This document shows positions 1-13,581 of a DNA stretch of 64,000 nucleotides, in pieces. This DNA is from Citrus sinensis (lineage: Eukaryota; Streptophyta; Magnoliopsida; Sapindales; Rutaceae). Each line of letters opens with the position of its first letter. Position 1 is the first letter of the stretch. The DNA lies in assembly GCF_022201045.2 (NCBI RefSeq), contig NC_068557.1:3782001-3846000 (forward strand), given 5' to 3'. Under the pieces are notes generated by a model, which ran no database searches, had not been told where the DNA came from, and was given only the letters and a program-made list of their open reading frames with translations. A program made the position numbers and the translations under genes.

Positions 1-220
1 CCACCTGAATCTGAGAAGGAGCAGGGCGTGCTGAAGTTATGCTTTGATGATCATTTCCCGAGCCGTATTTCAAAGACGTCAAAATTTAAAAAAGTCACCG
101 TTGCTATCCGGCGTAAGCTAACGCGCAAGCAATTGTCATTGTTCAAAAGCGATATTTTTGGGCACTTTCATGGACTTGGCTATTGGCAGCTGCCGCGAAT
201 GAATTTAATGCTAATTATGA
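1..220 (+). pseudogene. Degenerate transposon-type coding fragment (DUF1985-like)
   Basis: The frame beginning at base 1 is open for about 70 codons and reads as a basic, structured protein (motifs such as AIRRKLTRKQLSLFK and FGHF). This resembles the DUF1985 region found in plant Ulp1-protease-type transposon proteins, recalled from memory and not searched. After about position 175 the match stops and the frame continues only as unrelated sequence to the stop near 318. There is no plausible start codon, and the fragment is cut by the window edge. I read it as a relic of a transposon-captured gene. Bases 220-1374 hold no other gene I can support; there is an ATT-rich microsatellite near 1028-1050. 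Confidence 0.4.
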
Positions 221-1374
221 CACTCGCTCATTGCCTCTGCAGACCATCAGCAGTAGGTGGATTAGTGACACGAAATCTCTCTGCACTCTTCAAACGACTG
301 TATGCAACAATTGTTTGATCAAAATTTACCCAATGCAGGATCCCTCTGTAAGCAACAAGAACAGGACGATCAAACCAATGCAAACTATTCAAGTCCCTAG
401 GGGATGAAATCAAACGTTGGCTCCATTTTCAACTGTCAGAGCAGAAAATCTCCGTGGAAAACTCATCACAAAAGCCTGGATATTGAGGAACACTGGGAAA
501 ACTCACCAACCTGTAGCTGCAGCTGCCATTAGTGTGAGGATAGCGGACCAAGCTGATTGGCTGGGGAGTTGATAAAAGACTTTTAGCAATCAATCATCAC
601 TCAGTTCACCAAAATGAGCTCTGCTTCCGGGACTCAAAAGAGCAGAAAAAATAAAAATAAATTGAATAGAGACTAAAAGGCCCTATGCTTTACAAATAGA
701 ACTCTGCATCCAATGTCTAAAACGCTTCCCACAGAATGAGATTCACCCAAACCATAGTGAAAAGAACTAATGTTGCTTCTTTATAGATTAACTTGATGAG
801 GAAGTAATCTTTTTAAATTGGAACTCTTTAAGGCTTGCCTTATATTTTTCTCCCTTTGCACCAAAGCTTGTTATATTAATATTATCTCCTAATATATCTC
901 TATGTGATCCATGCTTACTAAAATATATACTTTTTCTTATAAGTACTGAAATATATACTTGAGCTAGAATCTTTGTAAAACAAGGAAATAAATGTAGAAC
1001 AGTATAAGGCAACACCACTTTTGGCTAATTATTATTATTATTATTATTTTTGGGTAATAAATAAGGATTGGAGAAAAGTTTAAATCTATTTTATTAGTTT
1101 CAGTGAAATAAAACTATTAAAAAATCAGTCTGAACAATCCTGTCAAAATAAAATAACAATAATAAAATAATATTTGAAAAAAATTGTCTTTTACAGATTT
1201 TATCAAATTAAAGTAAAATGATGCAACGAAACAAATGTGGTACATTTGTTGGGGCCAATATCGGCATTCCGGTGGCAAAAATAACCACCACCACAAACAC
1301 CAACGGCTCTCTTTGTCCACACCCTTGCTCTGCTGCAACTCTGCGGACTTGCATTTGCATGTTTCGTGTCATTA

Positions 1375-4300
1375 ATGGCTACCGAGCTCTTCTTCTTCAC
1401 TTCCATTCCCAATCTTCCTTTCCCACTTATAAAATTCCCAAAACACCATCAAAGCCTCCCTCTTTTTTCACTTGCACCACCCACCATCTCTTCCAGATTT
1501 AAGACTGTTTCAAGCTCTAAAGCCAGACCATCATCATCAACAGTTGTTGTTCATGCTGTGCAGGAAGAAGTAGTTCAAACTCCAAATTCAGATTCCAAAG
1601 TTACCCCCGCTTCCTCTTCTAAGCTTGTTCTCGTTGCTGGTGGCTCTGGTGGTGTAGGTACACACAGTTTTTGGTCTTTTCCTTCTCATGATTTTGTGCA
1701 TGAATTTTGAGCATTTAGTTTTCGACAATATTGATTTTTGTTTTTGGACATTACCCTTTTCAGAATTTTGTTTGGAAAAAATTTGTAGTTGGTATGTTTC
1801 TTGAATTTATTGCTAGAATTTCATTTGAGACTGTGTAACGAGTGACAATGAATCAATATAATTATATTTTGACTAATGATTAAGTAATATCAAATTTGCC
1901 TTCAGGTCATAAGATTTCGAAGGATAGATTCAAATATTGCCATAAATTTCTTAATTGATTGTTAATTAATGTGCTTGGATTCCTATTACTCACCGTGGAA
2001 AGTTTTTATTACTAGTAAAGTGAAATAAAATGGTATGAGCTGATTCCTGCTTTTCCTTTTCTCTCTTACTAGAAGCCAAAATTTAGTTAATTTGTAAATT
2101 AATCAAATTTATTTATCAGGGCAATTGGTAGTGGCATCACTGCTTAGTCGCAATATCAAGTCTCGCTTATTACTACGAGATCCTGAGAAGGCAACTACTC
2201 TGTTTGGTAAACAAGATGAGGAGACACTACTGGTGAGGAAATAAGAATGCAAACCATTTCATTCTTTTAATTTTGCAGTGAAAATGGAACTTCCGTAAAA
2301 TTCATTTTCCCTTTTGTCTTATAGGTTTGTAAAGGGGATACTCGGAATCCAAAGGATCTAGATCCAGCTATATTTGAGGTGGTTATTTACATATTCTTCG
2401 TCTGGCTGCATCGTGCCTTATTTTCATTACGGAATTTAACTGGTTATCAAATATTTACAAATGTATTAAACTTCGAAACCTTATCTTTTAGGGTGTCACA
2501 CATGTGATCTGTTGCACTGGGACAACAGCCTTCCCTTCAAGGAGATGGGATGGAGATAATACACCTGAAAAAGTAGGTAAGGGTTTTACCTTTCTATTAC
2601 TGAAATTGCCAAATACCTTGTTATCTGTTATATTTTAGCTTTGCAGTGAACAAGGTGAACATAATTATTGCTGAAAAACAGTTAACAGAAAAATTTAAGC
2701 TTCTAGACTAGAGACCCTTTGGTCAAATTGCTCCAGTATCACTTTGAACAACTGCTGACACGAAAAACTTCAAGTGACCAGAGATAAGAGTTTAAACTAT
2801 AACAAGCATTACCTTTGTGTAAATATTATCACCTATGAATTTGTAGTTGGCATTGTTGAGCAACAGCTTTTCATATTTATTTGATATTATTCTTGGTTGA
2901 GTGCATAAAAGCCAGTCAATTATATAAGTTACATGTCTTTTCATGAAAACATATGGTATACGATATCAATGGTTTTAACTATACTGAACTTTTTGAAGAT
3001 TGGGAGGGTGTGAGAAATCTTGTATCAGCATTGCCTTCATCTCTAAAGAGAATTGTACTTGTCTCATCAGTCGGTGTGACAAAGTTCAATGAACTACCAT
3101 GGAGGTAAGAAACTTCTTGTTTAGATGGTAAGTGGTTAAGTTTGTAGTAAAGTATGGCAAATCTTAGATTCGGTTTCTTGCATGATGGCGCCTCCAGTTT
3201 ACCTCTAGTGTTATAGTGTGTGGACATTTTATTAACTCACAAAAACTAAGGATTTGATTTCCAGAAAATTTTTTTCTCAGATACTCTCCCTGGCTCCCCC
3301 CTTTCTTTCTCTCGTCATTTAAACACTTGATATATTCAATGTTATAAAAATAATTGGACACAGCCATTGAGACCTCATGCAAAGGATATTTATAATCCAT
3401 TGTCCTACTGGGTTTTTGACACTGATGGCAAAGTCAGAAACATTCATTGCTTTTAGAAAGACAAGATTGACTCCTTGTTGCAATATAGTTTGCTACCCAC
3501 TAGGACCACAGTTTATGTGAAGAGAAGAGACAGAACGAAAAGAAGACAAATGACAATGGAAAATGAGAGACATTGAAAATTATGGATTATGTTAAAACTG
3601 AAGTATAAAGCATTATCTTTTATTAATGCAGCAGAATTTCAGTGGTGTACTTTCAGGAAACGACCATATAGAAATTTTATGTAAGCTCTAAAATAAATTA
3701 TACCGTACCATCCGTTCGCATTCAGTAGTATGGTTGGATTGGATGTCTTTTAATTGATTAAATGTTAGTAATATGACACAATATTCAGGAGGCAAGTGAA
3801 TTGTTTCTTTTGTAGAAAAAAAATCAACTATATTATTACTTTTTGATGGTTGGTTTGCTATGAAAACGGGCTGTTCGTACTTTCTCCTTATTCATCTTAA
3901 ACTGCATAATTGATAGCTTTGGTTCAATAATCTTGTTTCAATTTTATTTTTCAGCATAATGAATCTATTTGGTGTTCTCAAGTATAAAAAAATGGGTGAA
4001 GATTTTGTTCAGAAATCTGGTCTTCCATTTACCATAATCAGGTCAGTGATTTATTATTTGTGTTTTGCTTGTTGTCTGGAAAATTACGAGTCCATATTAG
4101 GATTTGGAAGGATTCCAAGTTTCAATGCTTATAGTTTTATGTTGATCAGTTTATGCATTTATTACATTTTATGAACACCAGAGCTGGTAGATTGACGGAT
4201 GGACCTTACACGTCATATGACTTGAATACTTTGCTAAAGGCTACAGCTGGGGAACGATGTGCAGTTCTTATGGGCCAAGGTAAGCCATTTGCAGTTCTTT

Positions 4301-5733
4301 CGAATGGAGCAAAATTAAAATGGTTCCTACTTGGACAAAGAAAATTAGTAAAGAAAAGGAGGATTACTATAAGTACTTAGATCTGCCTCTCAATTTTGTA
4401 TCCATTTCTAACTAGTAAAAGAAGCATTGTATAAATTAATCTTTAAGACTTCATTTTGAAAATTCCATGGTTGTAATGTATCTCCCAATAAACTAATACA
4501 AGCATATTAATCTACCATCATTTGTCTCAAACTCTGTTTTGAAGTTTAGTAATTCCCCGTCTCCCTGAAAATGTGAAGGGCGAGAAATGTAGAACCATGT
4601 ATATCTAGCTTTTGGCCTCTCACAATCAGTATTATAGAAAATGATAACTGCAGTGAGTGTGGGAATTTATTGTTACTCTTACGGTGCTCGTTTGAAAACT
4701 TCCAACTGCTGTGGATTATTGATAATTTTTTCTACTTTCTAAAACCAACGGCTTTGAAATACTTTACATACAATCATTACCAATCAGAGAAGCAGGGGAG
4801 GGAGTTGAAGTCTCACTTATACGTGGCCCTAACTTTGAATCTGTCATCATAATTTGAACTTACCGCAGGTTTATCAGGCAGTTTAGTTGGTACGTTTAAA
4901 GTGTTCATCTGACTAAAGCTAATTGGTGTCAATTATGAACTTTTGTGCTTTGGTATGTGCAAATAGCGTTATTCACGGTGATGCTGATGAATAATGCATT
5001 GGCCATTTGGCCTTGTCCACATCAAATTTTTGAGATATATGTGTGTCTTGTCTTCTTTATCCGTGTCTCTTAAATTAATGGGGTACGTAATTGGGTCACA
5101 GGAGATAAACTCATTGGAGAGGTTAGCAGAATCGTGGTTGCTGAAGCTTGCATACAAGCACTTGACATAGAGTTTACTGAAGGTGAAATCTATGAGATCA
5201 ACTCAGTTGAGGTAACCTATAAACGATGATTCAAATATATAGAGCATTTGGGGCCATTCCATATACTTTAGATGATTTTATTCTTATTTCCATAAATTTT
5301 TAATTGCCAAAAGTCACCCTTTTAAGGCTAGATGCAAGACAAATCTGAAAAGCTTGAATTTTAATATAACACTGCATTTTGTTCTGTTCTATGATTTCCC
5401 ATGAAAAGCCACAAACATATGAATCTCAAAGCCTGAAGGAACATGCAAGACCAGATAATGAGGGTGTGTGAAGTGAAAAACATCAGAACTTTAGTATGAA
5501 TGCTCACGCTTGTTTATGGTAATGCTTGTTATATTTCATAATGGCACCAAAAAATCTTGAGTTTTATTGAACCTAAATCGTTAAAAACTTGGAGCACACA
5601 TTCTGTGTTTGTATTTTGTGGGAAGGTGCTTGCTTCATTTTGCTGCACTGAAATTTATATTCTCCAGGGAGAAGGTCCCGGAAGTGATCCACAAAAATGG
5701 CGAGAGCTATTTAAAGCTGCCAAAGCCAAATGA
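1375..5733 (+). CDS. Plastid NAD(P)-binding Rossmann-fold protein (At4g31530-like)
   Basis: Nine coding exons: 1375-1657, 2120-2232, 2325-2378, 2492-2576, 2999-3104, 3955-4041, 4182-4279, 5102-5211, 5668-5733. All introns are GT-AG and the join gives an unbroken 333-residue protein. Residues 1 to about 70 are rich in Ser, Thr and Pro with few acidic residues, typical of a chloroplast transit peptide. The nucleotide-binding loop GGSGGVG (GxxGxxG) lies at residues 89-95, followed by NmrA/TIC62-type short-chain dehydrogenase sequence including WDGDNTPEKV, IVLVSSVGVT and KYKKMGEDF. It closely resembles Arabidopsis At4g31530 as I remember it. ATG 1375 was chosen because it begins the transit peptide; an ATG at 1359 is in another frame. 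The substrate is unknown; family members bind NADP(H) and act in plastids. It could be called an uncharacterised At5g02240-type protein. Confidence 0.9.
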
Positions 5734-7477
5734 TATCGACCTTTTCTCACATTCATCCAGGTTCATACAAATTGTGCCATATCATTCTATTTTGAAACAA
5801 GATTACACATGAAACTTATTTTGTAAATTTTACGAACCTCAGTAATTTGTGGCATATGCTTTACATTTCTTAAGTTATGCACACTTGTGGTGGTGTTATT
5901 GATATTGTTAATGTAACACATAAATGACCTATGTTATTGAGGCTAAAATCTAGCTCCAGTGCTAAAGACTAACGTGAATGTAATAAAAAGAAGAAGAAGA
6001 AGAAGAAGAAGAAAGTTACATCCCCCATCACATACATTAACTTCACGGCCTCCATCATGCAAAGTTTCAATACAACTTCCTATACTATATATATAATTAT
6101 TGCCTGCAGGAAATTATCAACAAAACTAACCATAGAAATATTAAACAAAAAAATACTGATAAAGTAGATATATAATTATTAACAAAAAAAAAAAGAGAAA
6201 AAAGAAAATTCACCATAAGCAGTGAACAGAAAGAGAAGAAAAATGGTGAAAATATATTATATTATTTCTGTCAGTGTGAAACTCAAGTAATTCTGAATGT
6301 GCTTTTTGGTGGTGCTAGATAGCTTTCACAAGAATTAATATATTTATTAGGGTTTAGGGTTAGGATTTACGAACTGTGTGCCCAGTAGTCTACCCTGCAA
6401 TAAACTGAATAATTTTCTTCCACTAATAATGCAGACAGAATTTTACCATTACTTGAAAGGGAATTAATCCCATAGAACTCGAATTTATTTCCTCAACATA
6501 TATTGAGGGCATGAGTACGGAGTACCCTTAGACTACAAGCAAAATGGCGCTTACGAATGACATTTAGCTACAAATAAATCTTATTCTTAATTATTATTTA
6601 TTGTAAATATACAACATGCAAGTGTATTAACAATGCTTTGCAGGCAATACTGAGGTGATGGTGCCGCCGGAGGCTACTGTTAAAATATATTGTTAAAAAA
6701 AAAAAAACTGAGAAACTGCTGTTTGAGAAAATTAATCATTGCTGGCTACCTTTTAAGTTCTAAAATTTATCAAAAACTCCCTTAACATTAAAGAAACTAT
6801 TAACCTTCAATTTTTTTTTTCTTTTAATATTTTAACCCTGATGTAGTAAATTCCACCATTTATCGTTTTTTTTTTCACTCTCTGTTTCAAAGCTCGTTTT
6901 GAACAATCTCTTTATTCTTTTCTTCTAACATTTTTAAATCACGGGAGTGTAACAATTAATCATGAAAATGTACAGGGGCAAATAGTAAAAAAGGATTTCT
7001 TTAGAGAGCGAAGTGAACTTCCAATTATTCTTTATTCGTAACTCCTTTGTTAATGATATTTTTATTTTGGTTACGCTACTTGTATGGTTGCATTAGCCCT
7101 TCTGCTACCCAGATTCTATCTTTCTGTAAACTTATCAGAACATGGTCATTTTCTGACTGCAATTTGTCTACAATATTTTGTCTATTTAAGAGTTGACCGA
7201 TCATATGATCATCTTCTCCAGAAACTATTCCCCGGCTCAAGTCTTTTCACGGGTTCATTAAGGAACAACACAATCAAGCAAACATGATAAATTTGGTCTG
7301 ATTGTGCATATTTCAAGATAACACATAAAACATATTCAATATACAAGATCTCAAATACTAACATATCTAAACAACATTTTTACCAGCGCGGTAAAGATCA
7401 TAAGGTTAGAGCAAATATTATGAAATTAAACTAAGAAAAAAAAAAAGGAAAGGGATACGAAAACAAGATTTTACATA
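5734..7477. other. Spacer between convergent genes
   Basis: This spacer contains the 3' untranslated regions of the Rossmann gene (+) and HY2 (-). It has a GAA trinucleotide run near 5988-6014, an A tract near 6183-6193, and a short telomere-like tract (TTTAGGG units) at about 6347-6364. No credible coding region was seen on either strand. Confidence 0.6.
5988..6014. repeat. (GAA)n microsatellite
   Basis: About nine consecutive GAA/AAG units lie just downstream of the Rossmann-fold gene, probably in or beyond its 3' untranslated region. Confidence 0.8.
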
Positions 7478-9415
7478 TTAATTAACTTTCAGATTATCAC
7501 CGACAAATTCCCCTCCTGAATCCCATGGGCGGTGTTCGAAAGACTTGCCGATGATGCTGCGCTTCTCATTTACAGTACCATCCTCACAGCAGTACTCTGG
7601 AAAGTAATCCAAGAATTTCTTGCTTCCTAATTCCTTGATTCCATTAAAGAGAAAGTTTCCCAGCAGGTCCTGCAGATTAGGTTAGAAATTCAGCACGATA
7701 TTTTACTTGGTGATGGAAATAATATTAAACCTAGTGGAATGGAAGGAGTTGCACGATCCACTGATAGCGAAAAAATAACTTTTGAAGACAAGAAACATAC
7801 TGCTGCAAGTGTCTCACCGATCAACTTCTTCAGAACTCCATGGCCTGGATCCTGCTTTCCATAAATTGCATTGACCAAAAAAGTTTGAAAAACAATCATG
7901 GTATTCATAAGAATCAGTGCAACATAAACCTATAAAATTTATAAGCTTCCATGCTTCAGCGACTCAACAAGAAAAGCATCAGGACAATTGTCTCATTCCT
8001 ATCCATTATCAGTAGCCAGTCATATCAGTGAACTGGGAATGCAGATAGGTAAAGTTCTAAAGCTTAAATATCCCTTGATATAAATATTGCCTTCAATTCT
8101 GCTAGTCCTAGAAACTTGTCTTCTTAAATTAGATGAGTTATATCTGACATGACATAATTTTAGGGAAAATAATTTATCAAATACCTTTCGACCAAAAATA
8201 CGAGATGGACCTCTAAAGTACTATGTCATTAGTTTATGCATGTAACAAGGATGCTTCTGTAAAAGATGGTATGGCCATATCTATATGATACGAAAGACAC
8301 ATATAACTCAGCTACGGTCTAACAAGTGTCCTTTCCTGCTAGTGACGGCTTGCGAAGAACTAACCTTTTCTGCTCTCCAAGTTAAATATCTATGTTGTGC
8401 TTCGCAATTGCACATAATTTGAGATACATCTGTCTCCTCAACTGCTTGGTCCATCAGCTTAAGCCATGCCTAGAATTGCAATGGAAAGTAGTTACACATA
8501 AGAATTATTAAGAGGAAACCAAATAAATAAGACTTAAATTACAATTAATGCCATGAAAGTTAAGTAGATTCTACCTTATAGTATTCCATAAATGCAGAAT
8601 ACAAAGCATCATGCTTGTCTTGGCTTGAAGTAAACTTAGTCCATATCACTATAGGCGAGAAAAATTTTATAGACTCACTTGTAAGTCTTCCTCCCCAGGG
8701 TAAAAGCTGCATGAAATCTGTGTTCAGTCACCATTCAATAAACTTTAGAAGGATCAGCAGAAACAATAATAATTTACAAGATCAAGGTGCCAATAATGTG
8801 CCGGTATTGAGCATTGCACATTACCTTGGTATAATTTAGACCAAGAGGCATTAAGCTTTTATAGTACTTATCCTTGTAGTCTCTGTGATGAATGACATCA
8901 TGCAAGGGGTTCAGGTCCCTACAAATAATAGAACAAGGATAAGTTCAGAGATATATACCAACAACTCTTGTTTCCAATAATGCTCATTTTGTTTCCTCAT
9001 TAGAGTATTTTATTACTGCTCTTTTAGAAAACACTTTAGCAAAAGCTGATTTCTGTTTTCTTGTCTACAGTGATTCTTTTCAATAGTTTAAGAAATAAAA
9101 AAATAAGGCCATGCTCACAATCACTCTGGCTTTCATTACCACTCATTTGATAAAGAGGTTAACAACAACTATTTACCTTTTTTTTTTTTTCCATCATCAG
9201 TGATTCAACTTTCTTTCCCATGGCCAAATTAGAAAAAGTGGTCTAAAAGGTAGCTAATAACTCTCAAAATGACCAAATGAATTCTGGGTTTCTCCCTCAT
9301 TTTGCTTCGGTGTGCTGCTTTTCATTTCTTAAAGGGAGGGCTGGGTGCTGTCTTCAGGTGAACTAATTGGCATGATTACTCCTATCATATAGTAAAGGAA
9401 CAGGCTCATGCGCGA

Positions 9416-9446
<31 letters not shown>

Positions 9447-11408
9447 AAAAAAGGTTAGATGCCACACAAAACCCCAATCAACATACTGAAGAGCAAATTA
9501 TGTTGAGAAAATGAGATGTCATGAAAACAGATAATGCGAAAAAAGTTTGGAGAATGAGATAGGGGATGCATAACTTTCAATAACCTATTAAGTCCTGGGT
9601 CAATGACATATATTGACAGACTCCCAATTGTAAATCAACATAGACATACATTTAAATAACATACTTATCTAGGAAATTATATGAGCATACTTCAGGAAAA
9701 TCAATAATAATTATTCCAAACAATACATCTTAAACTCTTTGTCATAGTCATTATTAGGAACAACTCAAACTCAAGCACTTACAAGACGACAATGTTTGTG
9801 CTCGCTGCTGTGAAAAAGTTGGCACAGAAGATGGGTACATCAAATTCTGGTTTTGGGAAGACTGCAAAATCCAAAACCTGCATAAAGTTATTGAGAAAAG
9901 CTGGCAAATAAAATCACACAATGTACATTATTTACCACAATAATCCATGCATTGATGATGAAGGCGCAAAGGTTGAAGAGACACTTTGCAGCTCAAACCA
10001 AAGTTTCACCAGTCAATGCAGCAAGGCAAAGTAATATGCACAGATATTATTAACAGCAAAAACACAGATAATAGTAAATGCACAATGAGCCAAATGAACA
10101 TAGAGAAAAGTTCCTCATGTGTTTTGGAGATAATTTCTGCTAGGTTTCATTCATCCATTTAGCAGGTAAACACAGTTACCAATATAGAAATTTATTTCAA
10201 CTAGAAAAGAAAGTCTCTTGTTTGCAAGATTTTCGTTCACCAACTGGAAAGAACGGATTAAACTAAATGCAGATACTGAGTTTTAACAGTCAAAACAAAT
10301 TGTAGCGGAAGATAATCTCCCCCCCCCCCCCCCCCAAATGCAATCTAGTGATTTACCAAGAGACAATACCTGCATTACTTCATTTTGTATGCTCATACTG
10401 CGTAGGAGTCTAATCTTGGGAGCTTGAAATGATGACATTTTAAGCTCTGTTTTCCCATCCATTGCAACCAAGGTATTATATTTCTCCTAATTACACAGAA
10501 ATATTAAGTTTCTGTAAATAGCATAAATGCAGACATATGATCACAGCATAAATACTAAAGCATTATTTTTCCTAGCATCTTTTTTCATAAGATAGGAATG
10601 CTTCATATCAAATCTACCATGCTTCTATTTATTTGCAGATCTGCCGTTCGCTTAAGGAATTTAATAAATAAGTATAACCATAATATTAATATAATCTCAG
10701 TTAAAATAACCCTGATAACAGTTATCTTGTAACTTGAAACTATTAAGTAGTCCTACAAACAGTAGTACCAGAAAAATAAAAACACCAGATTTCATTGTGG
10801 AAATAATTAAGGCACCGACGCTGTAATCGCTCTCATTAAAAGGAAGGTAACAAATGAAATGGTTCTCCATTATTTTGACTTTTTCTTCATTTGCATTTGA
10901 CATCTGAACATTATTCTCATGATCTTGCTTCTAAAAAGCTTTTCACTAATCAAAATTTTAAAATGATAATGCGTCCATTAATTCATTGCAATATGGAGGA
11001 GCAAGCAACTGACTAACTATATCTTCATAAAACAATTTCAAAAACACAACCATAACTCAACAGTACTCGTAGCACAGCTCCGAGCCAAAGACTTCACTTA
11101 CCCAAGAACAAAAACAAAAACCCCAGATCAAAACAGCCCAGTAAGAACCCAACTAAAGTAAAGATTCATATACACACGAGTGAGAGTTGTACCTGCAGAG
11201 GCGAAGGGGCCAAAACGGCATGCCTTTTGGTTTCATTAACAGCAAAGTCTACGAATTTCTGGTAAGAAGCTGCAGAGACTTGAAGAAGTACAGGAGCCTT
11301 CCTTCTTCTTCTCCAGTAAACACTACAACTACCACCTCTACCATTATTACAGCTACTTACTGAAGTGGTTAATGAGGGCGATTTGAGCATTAAACAAAAG
11401 TTTAACAT
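7478..11408 (-). CDS. HY2: Phytochromobilin:ferredoxin oxidoreductase (phytochromobilin synthase)
   Basis: Eight coding exons on the minus strand: 11193-11408, 10370-10486, 9783-9877, 8825-8918, 8575-8706, 8365-8469, 7801-7851, 7478-7669. The join is open for 333 residues, against about 329 in Arabidopsis HY2. HY2 reduces biliverdin IXalpha to phytochromobilin, the phytochrome chromophore, in plastids using ferredoxin. Evidence is strong residue-level similarity to remembered HY2: DGKTELKM and KIRLLRSMSI in exon 2, the PIFCANFFT stretch, LNPLH, PWGGRLTSESIKFFSP, NCEAQHRYLTWRAEK, DPGHGVLKKL, and the C-terminal DYFPEY and RSIIGKSFE..PWD segments. The first ~50 residues (Ser-rich, then RRRRK) look like a transit peptide. 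ATG 11408 opens the frame; a second in-frame ATG at 11390 is also possible. The 5' end of the gene is partly duplicated downstream on the chromosome (14944-16206). Confidence 0.95.
9416..9452. repeat. Poly-C/poly-A tract in HY2 intron
   Basis: A run of about 21 C is followed directly by about 16 A in the intron between exons 3 and 4 of HY2. A second C run of about 16 lies at 10320-10335 in the intron between exons 2 and 3. Such tracts are prone to length error in sequencing and assembly. Confidence 0.8.
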
Positions 11409-11610
11409 TTGCACTTTAAGAATAACAAGAAGAAAGGAGAAGAAAAGATTTCACTGAGCTGCAATTTACAAACAATAATAGCACCGTTAGAATCTCTTTC
11501 GTTGCTCTGTTTCGAGAAAGACTATCGCTATCCGCTTTTGTCAGATTCTTCAAAAGCGGCATCGAATTTCTATTAGGAATAAGGAAAAAATAAATAATTT
11601 GAAAATGAAA

Positions 11611-11625
11611 TGGGCCTGAGGCCCA
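11611..11625. promoter_or_regulatory. Palindromic site II (TGGGCC) element upstream of HY2
   Basis: The perfect palindrome TGGGCCTGAGGCCCA sits about 200 bases upstream of the HY2 start codon. TGGGCC is the core of plant site II elements, bound by TCP factors in promoters of housekeeping and organelle-related genes. The same 15-mer is kept in the partial HY2 copy at 16188-16202. A regulatory role is inferred. Confidence 0.5.
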
Positions 11626-13581
11626 ATGATATGAGTGGTTATGAATAATTGAATCCGATTGTAAGAAGATTTGAAACACGTGCCTTATGGCAGGCTACAA
11701 TGTATTAGATAAAATAAAGGGTACGTAGTACGTACATTGGCACAATATATTATATTATGGTGTATTATATTATTTTAATATTAGTATATTGTATTATGTT
11801 ATATTATATTAATATTGTATAATATTTGGTGCTACATTATACTATATTAATTTTTTGTGATTAATTTAAATTATATATTATGTTATATTTATGTATTTAA
11901 ATTGTATTAATATTTTATATTAGTACTTATTTTAAATTAATATTATTTAATTGTATTGATATTTAAATATTTATTATTATTTATATTAAATTATAAATTT
12001 ACTAACAAATTATAACATAAAAATAAAAAATTAATAGTAATATTACATACTATTATATTAAATTCAAAAGTTATATTTATTTATTTATTATTGTTGTTAT
12101 TATTATTATTAAGAAAATTAAAAAAAAAAAAAAGGAAGAGGCAAGCTAATGCGGCAGGTCCATTAATGCAATGTTGTTGTACTTTTTTATCTGTCAAACA
12201 TGGGTTTGTATTAATTTAATACAATGAGGAGTTTTAATACCTTAACTAAACATGTCCAAAATGAATTAAGCTTCAAGGAAGTTATTGAACTTCTACTTAA
12301 GATTTTCTGACTTATAAATTTATTACCGAAAAAATTCTGCCAAAAACTCCAAATCACTTGACTTTTTTTTATTTTTTTTTCATTAATAAATATATATAAG
12401 GAAATCATACGCTTAAGATTCCCATTTTGTATCAAATCCAACGGACTCAAACATTTTTACTTTTTTGGCTGCATATTCTCTAGCTCATTATGGATGGCCA
12501 AATGGTCACCTTTAGATGTTCCTAGATGCTTCTCCAATTCAGATATTCATCGTGTATATATTAAACAAGACATTTATGTTAAAATTTTGAAAGCTGTATT
12601 GATTTTTAGCATATAATAGGAACTACAATGTAATTGAGCTTGAAAAATTCGTTTAATTTGTTTAGCAAAATTAATTACCAAATCAAATTGAATTTGAATT
12701 TATTACAATTCGTTAGCAAAATAAATAAACAGATCGACCTTAGATTCGTTTGCAATTCGTTACCTATTAATATTATTGGCGAATAAAGGAGTGAACCAAG
12801 CACTAAAATCGAAGAATGAAGATGAGAGCGGCAGTGGAGGGTGGAGATTGGAGGGCAACAAAGCAGTAAAGAAGCGAGGGAAGAGAGAGAGAGAGAGTTG
12901 ATGAAGAGTAACATTTAACTTTCAAATTTTAAAATTATTGTAATACAAATATAATGAATGGACTTGTATTCATTTGTTTATTATGATCATTCATTAAACA
13001 AATCCTATACAAATTAGCAAGTTTAAGTTCTGGTTCGATTTATTTATTCAGCGATTCAAAATGAATTCATTCATGTATTAAGATGAATTTATTTTCTTTC
13101 GAATTTAAATTTATTTACTTCGAATCGAATAAATGAATCTTGAGCCATATTGCGAACTCTTAGTAATTTAACGCTCTTGCTGCCAAACTGGGCTGGGCAG
13201 CGATGTCACTCAGTTTGGCAGGCAATGGGTTCGCGTGTGGCTTCTTCTGCGACGACAAAATACATGACTTTTGGCTGGTCTCCCTCCTTTTTGTTAATTG
13301 ATTGATAATTTGATGTTACAATAATTGGTTTAGGGATTGATAATTTTCGCAATTTATTCTTTGCATTCATGTTTATAGTTTATAAATTAATATCTTACTC
13401 TTAACACCAATCGTAATTTCAAACATAACCCAGTTTTTAATTTGCACAATTTCGAAAAAGAGACCCATTATCTCTTTTTGCTCTCTCGGACTTATGCAAT
13501 GGTGAAGTTGTGTTGTCAAATTACACACCTGAAAGATATTTCTGGGCAAATAACTCTTAAGTAATTTATAGTCATCTTGTT
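11626..13581. other. AT-rich spacer upstream of HY2
   Basis: Positions 11740-12130 are extremely AT-rich and of low complexity (repeated TATATTA and ATTAT words). Positions 12636-13150 have weakly inverted ends with AATTCG/CGAATT words, perhaps a decayed foldback transposon, but no clean terminal repeats or target duplication could be found. No coding region is supported. Confidence 0.5.

Noticed and set aside
12636-13150. Possible degenerate hAT-like foldback element
   Set aside because: The ends look loosely inverted (AATTCG/CGAATT words) but no clean terminal repeats or target duplication could be defined.
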